A stretch of DNA of 6,591 bases from Actinomycetes bacterium (GTDB lineage: Bacteria > Actinomycetota > Actinomycetes > Mycobacteriales > Micromonosporaceae), in contig JAEYGD010000139.1 in assembly GCA_023402505.1 (NCBI GenBank), positions 1-6,591 of the forward strand. The letters are read 5' to 3'. The notes below the pieces were generated by a model, which searched no databases, was not told where the DNA came from, and saw only the letters and a list, made by a program, of their open reading frames with translations. Every line of letters starts with the position of its first letter. Positions within the stretch are counted from its first letter, which is position 1. The translations under genes and the position numbers were made by a program. Positions 1 through 4,436 of this stretch are shown here, one piece after another.

Positions 1-28
1 TGTTCGGCTGGTAGGTGCGCTTGCTCAC
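1..28 (-). CDS. rpmH: 50S ribosomal protein L34, N-terminal fragment
   Basis: The minus strand reads GTG and then codons for (M)SKRTYQPN, the highly conserved start of bacterial L34, a roughly 45-residue protein of the large ribosomal subunit. Only nine codons plus one base lie in the window, and the rest runs off the left edge. The GTG start is supported by a GGAGAG ribosome binding site six bases upstream. Divergence from dnaA is the usual arrangement in actinobacteria, where rnpA normally follows rpmH outside this window. The fragment is short, but the match to the family's N-terminus and the conserved position make the call secure. Confidence 0.93.
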
Positions 29-34
29 GTCAGG

Positions 35-40
35 CTCTCC
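35..40 (-). promoter_or_regulatory. rpmH ribosome binding site
   Basis: The minus strand reads GGAGAG, six bases before the GTG at 28..26. This is a strong Shine-Dalgarno match at the expected distance and it fixes the rpmH start. Confidence 0.8.
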
Positions 41-85
41 GTTGTCGTGCCCCGGGGCGAGGGGACCGCCCAGGGTCGTGTCATG

Positions 86-107
86 GTCAGGTCACCTGAC
101 GGTGACC
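86..107. repeat. Two overlapping inverted repeats in the rpmH leader
   Basis: GTCAGGTCACCTGAC (86-100) is a perfect palindrome of 7-base arms around one central C. GGTCAC (90-95) and GTGACC (102-107) form a second inverted repeat around six bases, and the two share bases, so they cannot pair at the same time. The site lies 58-79 bases upstream of the rpmH start codon and downstream of the candidate rpmH promoter. It could be a dimeric-protein operator or alternative leader hairpins. The function is unknown, and arms this short can arise by chance in G+C-rich DNA. Confidence 0.5.
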
Positions 108-212
108 TTCGATCGGCGCTGCCCGACGACGCGCGACCCGCTGGTGCGGGGAGGCGACGCGGGGGCAGCAAGCACCCATCACCCTAGCAGAGGGCGAGAG
201 AGCAGCCGTTCC

Positions 213-241
213 AGCCTACGCAGGGGCGCAACGACCGTCAA
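213..241 (-). promoter_or_regulatory. Candidate rpmH promoter, TTGACG-N17-TAGGCT
   Basis: On the minus strand TTGACG (241..236) is separated by exactly 17 bases from TAGGCT (218..213). Both fit the housekeeping sigma-70-type pattern of actinobacteria (TTGAC, TAnnnT) with ideal spacing. It points toward rpmH and would give a leader of roughly 175-180 bases. It is the best promoter match in the intergenic region. The start site is inferred. Confidence 0.6.
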
Positions 242-330
242 ACGTCCCCACCAGGTACGACGGCAGTGGTCCGCCGCGACCGAAGCGGTGCTTTTCACTG
301 ATGCCGCCAACGGGCGGCGCGCGTCGGCGG

Positions 331-360
331 TTGATGGCGCTGGGACATCGCTGTTACCGT
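331..360 (+). promoter_or_regulatory. Candidate dnaA promoter, TTGATG-N18-TACCGT
   Basis: TTGATG (331-336) lies 18 bases before TACCGT (355-360), a fair match to the TTGAC / TAnnnT pattern on the dnaA strand. It would imply a leader of about 290 bases carrying both upstream DnaA boxes and the 550-610 inverted repeat. The true promoter could instead lie nearer the DnaA boxes around 500-535, where I see no convincing -35/-10 pair. Confidence 0.33.
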
Positions 361-523
361 GCCCGATTGCGGTCAACGTCGACGGGTGGGGTCGCCGCCG
401 GCAGGCAAGACCGGACAGGGCGGTGGATCGTTCGGCAGGGTGAACCCGCTTCAGCGCCCGTTCCGACAGGGGGCAGGTCCGACCCGCATCCGGCGGGCGG
501 CCACAATCGGTACGTACACAGGC

Positions 524-543
524 TGTGGATAACTTGTGGACGA
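524..543 (-). promoter_or_regulatory. Tandem DnaA boxes upstream of dnaA
   Basis: TGTGGATAA (524-532) is the exact complement of the consensus DnaA box TTATCCACA. It is followed 11 bases on by TGTGGACGA (535-543; TCGTCCACA read on the minus strand). Both face the same way on one helical face, 116-135 bases before the dnaA start codon. Boxes here are well known as autorepression sites through which DnaA limits its own synthesis; that role is inferred from position. Confidence 0.8.
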
Positions 544-549
544 GGACCG

Positions 550-610
550 GTCGGCCGTCCGGGTGGGGGTGCACCACCCGCTCGAACGCGGCGGGCCCGG
601 GACGGCCGAC
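550..610 (+). repeat. Long inverted repeat with internal hairpin in the dnaA leader
   Basis: GTCGGCCGTCC (550-560) and GGACGGCCGAC (600-610) are perfect complements. One bulged G would lengthen the stem to about 14 pairs, using GGG at 561-563. Without that extension, an inner hairpin GGGTGG / CCACCC (561-566 with 574-579, 7-base loop) abuts the outer stem. The structure ends 28 bases before the ribosome binding site and has no T-run, so it is not a simple terminator. It would be transcribed if dnaA starts upstream of 550. Function unknown; chance is possible given the base composition. Confidence 0.5.
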
Positions 611-637
611 GGGGAGCACGACGGCGTCCGGGAGCAG

Positions 638-648
638 AGGCGAGGGGG
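638..648 (+). promoter_or_regulatory. dnaA ribosome binding site region
   Basis: The purine-rich AGGCGAGGGGG ends ten bases before the GTG at 659. The GAGGGGG part is the likely anti-16S pairing segment. It supports the 659 start over the in-frame GTG at 536. Confidence 0.6.
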
Positions 649-658
649 TGGCACGACG

Positions 659-2443
659 GTGGCCGGTACGACCGACCTTGCCGCGGTGTGGACGGCGACG
701 ACCGACGAGCTCGCCGACGAGATCATCTCCGCGCAGCAGCGGGCGTACCTCCGGCTGACCCGGCTACGCGCGATCGTCGAGGACACCGCTCTCCTCTCCG
801 TCCCGGACGCGTTCACCCGGGACGTGATCGAGTCCCGGCTGCGGCCGGCGATCACCGAGGCACTGACCCGGCGGCTGGGCCGGCCCATCCAGGTGGCGGT
901 CACGGTGCGGGTGCCGGAGGACGGCTCCGGCCGTCCGGCGGGCACCGTCTACCGCAGTGCCCCGGACCCGGCGGCCGGCGAGCCGTACGCCGACGGCCAC
1001 GGCGCCGCGCCGGGCGACGACGCGGACCGGCAGCTGCCGTTGATTCCCGAGCAGGCGCAGCCCGGCGACCGGGTCGAGCCGACCGGGCCGCCCCCGGTCG
1101 CCGAGCGCACCGGCCCGGCTGCCCGCGACGCCCAGGAGCCGCTGTTCAGCACCGCCTTCGCCGAGCCGCCCCGCCCGGACCGCCCGACCCACCGTCCGGA
1201 CCGGCGCGGCTTCGACGAGCAGGCGGCCCGGCTGGACCCGACGGTGGACGGCCGGGCCTACGACGCCCGCTACCGGGAGGACGGCGCGTCGCCGCGCGAC
1301 CAGCACGTGATCCGGCCCCTGCCACGGGACCTCGGCACCGACAGCGGGCCGGGACGGGTGGACCACCGCCCCGGTGGCCGGGAGGAGCGGCGGCTGCCGG
1401 CGGCGGACAGCGGTGGCAACCGACTCAACCCGAAGTACATGTTCGAGACGTTCGTCATCGGCTCGTCGAACCGGTTCGCGCACGCGGCCTCGGTGGCGGT
1501 GGCCGAGTCGCCGGCGAAGGCGTACAACCCGCTGTTCATCTACGGCAGCTCGGGTCTCGGCAAGACGCACCTGCTGCACGCGATCGGTCATTACGCCACG
1601 ACGCTGGGCAACGCCCGCTCGGTGCGGTACGTCTCGACCGAGGAGTTCACCAACGACTTCATCAACTCGCTGCGGGACGACAAGACCAGCGCGTTCCAGC
1701 GCCGCTACCGCGACGTCGACATCCTCCTGATCGACGACATCCAGTTCCTGGAGAACCGCGAGCGGACGCAGGAGGAGTTCTTCCACACCTTCAACACCCT
1801 GCACAACGCCAACAAGCAGATCGTCATCACGTCCGACCGGTCGCCGAAGCAACTGGCGACCCTGGAGGACCGGCTGCGCACCAGGTTCGAGTGGGGCCTG
1901 CTCGCCGACATCCAGCCGCCGGACCTGGAGACCCGCATCGCGATCCTGCAGAAGAAGGCGGCCCAGGAGCGGTTGTTCGCCCCGCCGGACGTGCTGGAGT
2001 TCATCGCGTCGCGGGTGTCGAACTCGATCCGGGAGCTGGAGGGCGCGCTGATCCGGGTGACCGCGTTCGCCAGCCTCACCCGCTCGTCGGTGGAGCTGTC
2101 GCTCGCCGAGGAGGTGCTGCGGGACTTCATCCCCGACGGTGCCGGCCCGGAGATCACCGCCGACCAGATCATGGTCTCCACGGCCGACTACTTCGGGGTG
2201 AGCCTGGAGGACCTGCGCGGGCACTCCAGGTCGCGGGTCCTCGTCAACGCGCGCCAGGTCGCCATGTACCTGTGCCGGGAGCTGACCGATCTGTCGCTGC
2301 CCCGGATCGGGCAGGCCTTCGGCGGCCGCGACCACACCACCGTCATGCACGCCGACCGCAAGATCCGCCAGCAGATGGCCGAGCGACGCTCGTTGTACAA
2401 CCAGATCGCCGAGCTGACCAACCGGATCAAGCAGACCACCTGA
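659..2443 (+). CDS. dnaA: Chromosomal replication initiator protein DnaA
   Basis: DnaA is the AAA+ ATPase that binds DnaA boxes at oriC, melts the origin and starts replication; it also regulates transcription. The product is 594 aa. Domain I (about 1-85) carries the helicase-interaction and oligomerisation fold. Domain II (about 90-253) is a low-complexity linker rich in Pro, Arg and Asp, much longer than in E. coli and usual for actinobacteria. Domain III starts near NRLNPKYMF (254-262), with Walker A GSSGLGKT (296-303), Walker B ILLIDD (355-360), the box VII arginine finger Arg409 and sensor II Arg458 in RELEGAL. Domain IV holds the DNA-binding signature from Cys539 through GGRDHTT (555-561). 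I chose GTG 659 because domain I begins there and a purine-rich ribosome binding site precedes it. The in-frame GTG at 536 lies inside a DnaA box and would add 41 residues unlike DnaA. All key residues are intact. A terminator follows, and two DnaA boxes upstream suggest autoregulation. Confidence 0.97.
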   Translation: MAGTTDLAAVWTATTDELADEIISAQQRAYLRLTRLRAIVEDTALLSVPDAFTRDVIESRLRPAITEALTRRLGRPIQVAVTVRVPEDGSGRPAGTVYRSAPDPAAGEPYADGHGAAPGDDADRQLPLIPEQAQPGDRVEPTGPPPVAERTGPAARDAQEPLFSTAFAEPPRPDRPTHRPDRRGFDEQAARLDPTVDGRAYDARYREDGASPRDQHVIRPLPRDLGTDSGPGRVDHRPGGREERRLPAADSGGNRLNPKYMFETFVIGSSNRFAHAASVAVAESPAKAYNPLFIYGSSGLGKTHLLHAIGHYATTLGNARSVRYVSTEEFTNDFINSLRDDKTSAFQRRYRDVDILLIDDIQFLENRERTQEEFFHTFNTLHNANKQIVITSDRSPKQLATLEDRLRTRFEWGLLADIQPPDLETRIAILQKKAAQERLFAPPDVLEFIASRVSNSIRELEGALIRVTAFASLTRSSVELSLAEEVLRDFIPDGAGPEITADQIMVSTADYFGVSLEDLRGHSRSRVLVNARQVAMYLCRELTDLSLPRIGQAFGGRDHTTVMHADRKIRQQMAERRSLYNQIAELTNRIKQTT

Positions 2444-2481
2444 GCGACGGCTCCGGCGGCGCGACGCCGGAGGCGTACGCC

Positions 2482-2517
2482 ACGCCCGGCCGCCGTAGTG
2501 GCCGGGCGTTCCGTTTT
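2482..2517 (+). terminator. Intrinsic terminator after dnaA
   Basis: ACGCCCGGCC (2482-2491) pairs perfectly with GGCCGGGCGT (2500-2509) across an 8-base loop and is followed by TCCGTTTT. This strong 10-pair G+C-rich stem starts 39 bases after the dnaA stop and should keep dnaA transcription out of oriC. Confidence 0.85.
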
Positions 2518-2577
2518 CCACTTCCTCCCGGGACGCGGCGCGGCTGCCCGGGCGGTGACGGCGCCCTCCGGGTTGAC

Positions 2578-2594
2578 CCTCGACATGGTCGAGG
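2578..2594. repeat. Perfect 7+3+7 inverted repeat at the left edge of oriC
   Basis: CCTCGACATGGTCGAGG has perfect 7-base arms around ATG. It lies between the dnaA terminator and the first DnaA boxes and does not resemble a DnaA box or a parS site. It has the size of a dimeric-regulator operator, but no binding protein can be named and chance is possible. Confidence 0.45.
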
Positions 2595-2633
2595 CCACAG
2601 CATCGGAGCCGTGACCGTCCACCGTCCGCCTCG

Positions 2634-2656
2634 TTGTCCACAGCTCGTTGTCCACC
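2634..2656 (+). repeat. Tandem DnaA boxes in a 12-base direct repeat
   Basis: TTGTCCACA (2634-2642), the actinobacterial consensus box, is followed 14 bases on by TTGTCCACC (2648-2656). The repeated unit CTCGTTGTCCAC is exact (2630-2641 and 2644-2655). A weaker CCGTCCACC (2615-2623) precedes the pair. Confidence 0.85.
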
Positions 2657-2690
2657 GTCGGTGGAAAACTACCGTCCGCCTACCGGCCAG

Positions 2691-2763
2691 TTACCCACAG
2701 GTTGTGGAGAAACCCTGGGGACGAAGCTGTGGACGCCTGGGGACAACGGTGCCGTTGTACACA
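2691..2763. repeat. Mixed-orientation DnaA box cluster
   Basis: The cluster contains TTACCCACA (2691-2699, plus), TGTGGAGAA (2703-2711, minus; TTCTCCACA), TGTGGACGC (2728-2736, minus), TGGGGACAA (2738-2746, minus; TTGTCCCCA) and TTGTACACA (2755-2763, plus). Most differ from a consensus box by one base. The first two face each other, and the 2728 and 2738 boxes are one helical turn apart. Several are probably low-affinity sites that fill by cooperative assembly. Confidence 0.75.
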
Positions 2764-2830
2764 GGAGACGGTCCGCCTGTGGGCGGACTGTTGAAGGTTC
2801 TGGGGAAAACGTGGATCGGGGCGCGTCCGG

Positions 2831-2839
2831 TGATCCACA
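2831..2839 (+). repeat. DnaA box TGATCCACA
   Basis: This box differs from TTATCCACA only at position two. It lies between weak minus-strand copies at 2801-2818 and 2844-2852. Confidence 0.7.
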
Positions 2840-2856
2840 GGCCTGGGGAGAAAGTC

Positions 2857-2908
2857 GGTGGATTACCGGTGGACAACCGGTGGATAACCGTGGACAACCT
2901 GGGGACGC
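2857..2908 (-). repeat. Five helically phased tandem DnaA boxes
   Basis: GGTGGATTA (2857), GGTGGACAA (2868), GGTGGATAA (2879), CGTGGACAA (2889) and TGGGGACGC (2900) all read as boxes on the minus strand. Start-to-start distances are 11, 11, 10 and 11 bases, close to one DNA turn each, with a C-rich pair of bases between most units. Three of the five are one mismatch from consensus. This spacing would put all five DnaA protomers on one face of the helix, as expected for a cooperative filament. Confidence 0.85.
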
Positions 2909-2916
2909 GGCCCGCC

Positions 2917-2975
2917 TGTGGATCGCGACACGGGTTGTACCCCCGGTTCTCCACAGCGAAACCACCGGTGGATAA
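2917..2975. repeat. DnaA boxes right of the phased array
   Basis: The boxes are TGTGGATCG (2917-2925, minus; CGATCCACA), TTCTCCACA (2947-2955, plus) and GGTGGATAA (2967-2975, minus; TTATCCACC). The last overlaps the palindrome CCACCGGTGG (2962-2971). The 13-base unit CGGTTCTCCACAG at 2944-2956 recurs exactly at 2998-3010. Confidence 0.75.
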
Positions 2976-3000
2976 CGTGTCTGACCTGCGCGGACGGCGG

Positions 3001-3009
3001 TTCTCCACA
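3001..3009 (+). repeat. DnaA box next to the A+T-rich element
   Basis: TTCTCCACA is the last plus-strand box before the A+T-rich element, which starts about 15 bases on. It is an exact copy of the box at 2947. Its place suggests it anchors DnaA loading onto the melting region. Confidence 0.75.
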
Positions 3010-3023
3010 GTTTGCACAGGTGC

Positions 3024-3070
3024 GATGAAGACGATGAGTTAGATCTTCTAAGACAACAAAAACCAATCAT
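3024..3070 (+). other. Putative DNA unwinding element
   Basis: Positions 3031-3070 contain only 13 G or C of 40 bases, in a window otherwise far richer in G+C. The patch begins with five GAN triplets in a row (3024-3038), then the inverted repeat at 3039-3051, then an A-rich run. It lies between DnaA boxes at 3001 and 3086 on the dnaN side of oriC, as expected for the site of initial melting. The triplet rhythm recalls DnaA-trio elements, but the polarity does not clearly match. Confidence 0.7.
3039..3051. repeat. Inverted repeat TTAGA-TCT-TCTAA
   Basis: Perfect 5-base arms flank TCT in the middle of the A+T-rich element. It could help strand opening or bind a protein; its short length makes chance plausible. 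Confidence 0.4.
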
Positions 3071-3085
3071 CACCGTTGGACTTTC

Positions 3086-3094
3086 TGTGGATCG
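3086..3094 (-). repeat. Terminal oriC DnaA box
   Basis: TGTGGATCG (CGATCCACA on the minus strand) matches the copy at 2917 exactly, including the preceding C. It lies on the far side of the A+T-rich element from the other boxes. Confidence 0.6.
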
Positions 3095-3171
3095 GGCCGG
3101 AGACCGCCGCGGCCGGTCCATCGGCACCTGGATGGGATGGGGTCGGGCGCACAGCCGATGCCCACGCGCCC

Positions 3172-3177
3172 TAAGGT
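3172..3177 (+). promoter_or_regulatory. Candidate dnaN promoter -10 element TAAGGT
   Basis: TAAGGT fits the actinobacterial -10 pattern TAnnnT and would give a dnaN leader of about 80 bases. No good -35 is seen 16-18 bases upstream. The -35 area instead holds one arm of the inverted repeat GGGCGC / GCGCCC (3145-3150 and 3166-3171). A run of four G-tracts (3130-3147) lies just before it. Confidence 0.4.
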
Positions 3178-3224
3178 GCGATGTGAACCCGCACGCTCAG
3201 GCGGGGCGGTAGGCAGCGGTCGGC

Positions 3225-3263
3225 ATGAGAGAGTTGTCGCTGACGTCGACGCGGAGGCATTGA
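3225..3263 (+). CDS. Possible 12-codon upstream frame coupled to dnaN
   Basis: An ATG at 3225 opens a frame coding MRELSLTSTRRH, whose TGA (3261-3263) overlaps the dnaN ATG (3263-3265) in TGATG. The frame runs through the dnaN ribosome binding site, so its translation would affect access to dnaN. Its own ribosome binding site is weak (GGTAGG, 11 bases upstream). No known peptide is recognised. It could be a coupling leader or an accident; conservation would decide. Confidence 0.3.
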   Translation: MRELSLTSTRRH

Positions 3264-4396
3264 TGAAGTTCCGAGTGGAGCGCGACGCGCTCGCCGAGGC
3301 CGTGGCCTGGACCGCGAAGAGCCTGCCCAACCGGCCGTCCGTGCCGGTGCTCGCCGGCGTGATGCTGCGCGTCACCGACGGCAACCTGCAGGTCTCCGGG
3401 TTCGACTACGAGGTCTCCAGCCAGGTGACCGTCGAGGTGCAGGGGGACGCCGACGGCGCGGCCCTGGTCTCCGGGCGCCTCCTCGCCGAGATCACCAAGG
3501 CGCTGCCGGCGAAGCCGGTCGACATCGCCGCGGTCGGCGCGCACCTCGAACTGGTCTGCGGCAGCGCCCGGTTCACCCTGCCCACCATGCCGGTGGAGGA
3601 CTACCCGAGCCTGCCGGAGATGCCGGACAGCGCCGGCACGGTCGACGCCGCCGCGTTCGCCGCCGCCGTCGCCCAGGTGGCCGTGGCCGCCGGTCGCGAC
3701 GAGACCCTGCCGATGATGACCGGTGTCCGCATCGAGCTGTCCGGCCGCAACCTGGCGATGCTCGCCACCGACCGCTACCGGCTCGCCCTGCGCGAGATGG
3801 AGTGGAACCCCGACGACCCGGAGATCAGCCTCAACGCGCTCGTGCCCGCCCGGACCCTGCACGACACCGCCAAGGCGCTCGGCCCGCTCGGCGGTCAGGT
3901 GACCATGGCGCTCTCCCAGGGCGCGGCCGGCGAAGGCATGATCGGTTTCGCCGGCGGAACCCGCCGCACCACCAGCCGCCTCCTCGACGGCGCCAACTAC
4001 CCGCCGGTGCGTTCGCTCTTCCCGGCCAACCACAACGCCCGGGCGCAGGTGCCGGTCAGCACGCTCATCGAGGTGGTCAAGCGGGTCGCGCTGGTCGCCG
4101 AACGCACCACGCCGGTGCTGCTGAGCTTCAGCGCCGACGGGCTGGTCGTCGAGGCCGGCGGCACCGAGGAGGCGCGCGCCAGCGAGGCGATGGAGGCCAC
4201 CTTCACCGGCGACCCGCTGACCATCGGCTTCAACCCGCAGTACCTGATCGACGGCCTCACGAACCTGGGGGCCCAGTTCGCCGTGCTCTCGTTCGTCGAC
4301 GCCTTCAAGCCGGCGGTGATTTCCCCCGCCGGCGAGGATGGCGAGGTTCTCCCCGGGTACCGGTACCTCATCATGCCGATCCGCGTCTCCCGCTGA
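3263..4396 (+). CDS. dnaN: DNA polymerase III sliding clamp (beta subunit)
   Basis: The beta clamp is a ring-shaped dimer that encircles DNA and tethers the replicative polymerase; ligase, mismatch-repair and translesion proteins also bind it. The 377-aa product has normal family length, with three repeated clamp domains at about 1-120, 130-250 and 255-377. The N-terminus MKFRVERDALAEAV is typical. Domain 2 carries TDRYRLA (169-175), next to the hydrophobic pocket that takes clamp-binding peptides. The C-terminal YLIMPIRVSR matches the family's MP-x-R ending, which also lines that pocket. The start is set by GGAGG at 3253-3257, five bases before ATG; in-frame starts further upstream have no such support. 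Its start overlaps the stop of a possible 12-codon frame. gnd begins 40 bases downstream with no terminator between them, so they are probably co-transcribed. No anomaly is seen. Confidence 0.97.
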   Translation: MKFRVERDALAEAVAWTAKSLPNRPSVPVLAGVMLRVTDGNLQVSGFDYEVSSQVTVEVQGDADGAALVSGRLLAEITKALPAKPVDIAAVGAHLELVCGSARFTLPTMPVEDYPSLPEMPDSAGTVDAAAFAAAVAQVAVAAGRDETLPMMTGVRIELSGRNLAMLATDRYRLALREMEWNPDDPEISLNALVPARTLHDTAKALGPLGGQVTMALSQGAAGEGMIGFAGGTRRTTSRLLDGANYPPVRSLFPANHNARAQVPVSTLIEVVKRVALVAERTTPVLLSFSADGLVVEAGGTEEARASEAMEATFTGDPLTIGFNPQYLIDGLTNLGAQFAVLSFVDAFKPAVISPAGEDGEVLPGYRYLIMPIRVSR

Positions 4397-4436
4397 TCGC
4401 ACCCGAGAAGAACCACGACGCACGGAGGTACGGCAC

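Larger units (their letters stand above)
29..658. other. rpmH-dnaA divergent intergenic region
   Basis: This is 630 bases with no gene I can support, although some frames stay open because the DNA is G+C-rich. From left to right it contains the rpmH leader with nested inverted repeats, a minus-strand promoter candidate for rpmH, a plus-strand promoter candidate for dnaA, two tandem DnaA boxes and a long inverted repeat in the presumed dnaA leader. A short perfect hairpin GCCGCC-AACG-GGCGGC also lies at 303-318. Control of both rpmH and dnaA must sit here, since no other gene intervenes. Confidence 0.75.
2615..3094. other. oriC: Chromosomal replication origin oriC
   Basis: The gap between dnaA and dnaN is packed with DnaA boxes in both orientations. 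About thirteen are within one mismatch of TT(A/G/C)TCCACA, and roughly ten weaker copies fill the spaces between them. Box-like units start at 2615, 2634, 2648, 2660, 2691, 2703, 2728, 2738, 2755, 2778, 2801, 2810, 2831, 2844, 2857, 2868, 2879, 2889, 2900, 2917, 2947, 2967, 3001 and 3086. Many boxes with G at position three is the actinobacterial pattern. An A+T-rich patch lies at the dnaN end. Limits are set by the outermost boxes. Placement between dnaA and dnaN, box density and the A+T-rich element together make this a confident call. Which boxes DnaA occupies cannot be read from sequence. Confidence 0.95.

Noticed and set aside
279..295. ACCG-AAG-CGGT followed by GCTTTT as a terminator
   Set aside because: The stem has only four pairs and the T-run is short. 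There is no gene upstream on that strand to terminate.
536..658. N-terminal extension of dnaA from an in-frame GTG at 536
   Set aside because: The extra 41 residues do not resemble DnaA domain I, the GTG lies inside a DnaA box, and the purine-rich ribosome binding site favours GTG 659.
764..2641. A 625-codon minus-strand frame opposite dnaA
   Set aside because: It is antisense to an unmistakable dnaA and has the low-complexity composition of a reverse-frame artefact, with no recognisable family.
301..3042. A very long plus-strand open frame (about 913 codons) overlapping dnaA and oriC
   Set aside because: It is a shadow frame of G+C-rich DNA. The predicted protein is Arg/Gly/Pro-rich without domains and it crosses the dnaA terminator and the DnaA boxes.
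2444..3262. parS partition sites or a CRISPR-like array in the repeat-rich gap
   Set aside because: No GTTTCACGTGAAAC-like sequence is visible. The repeats are 9-base DnaA boxes, not long repeats with unique spacers.
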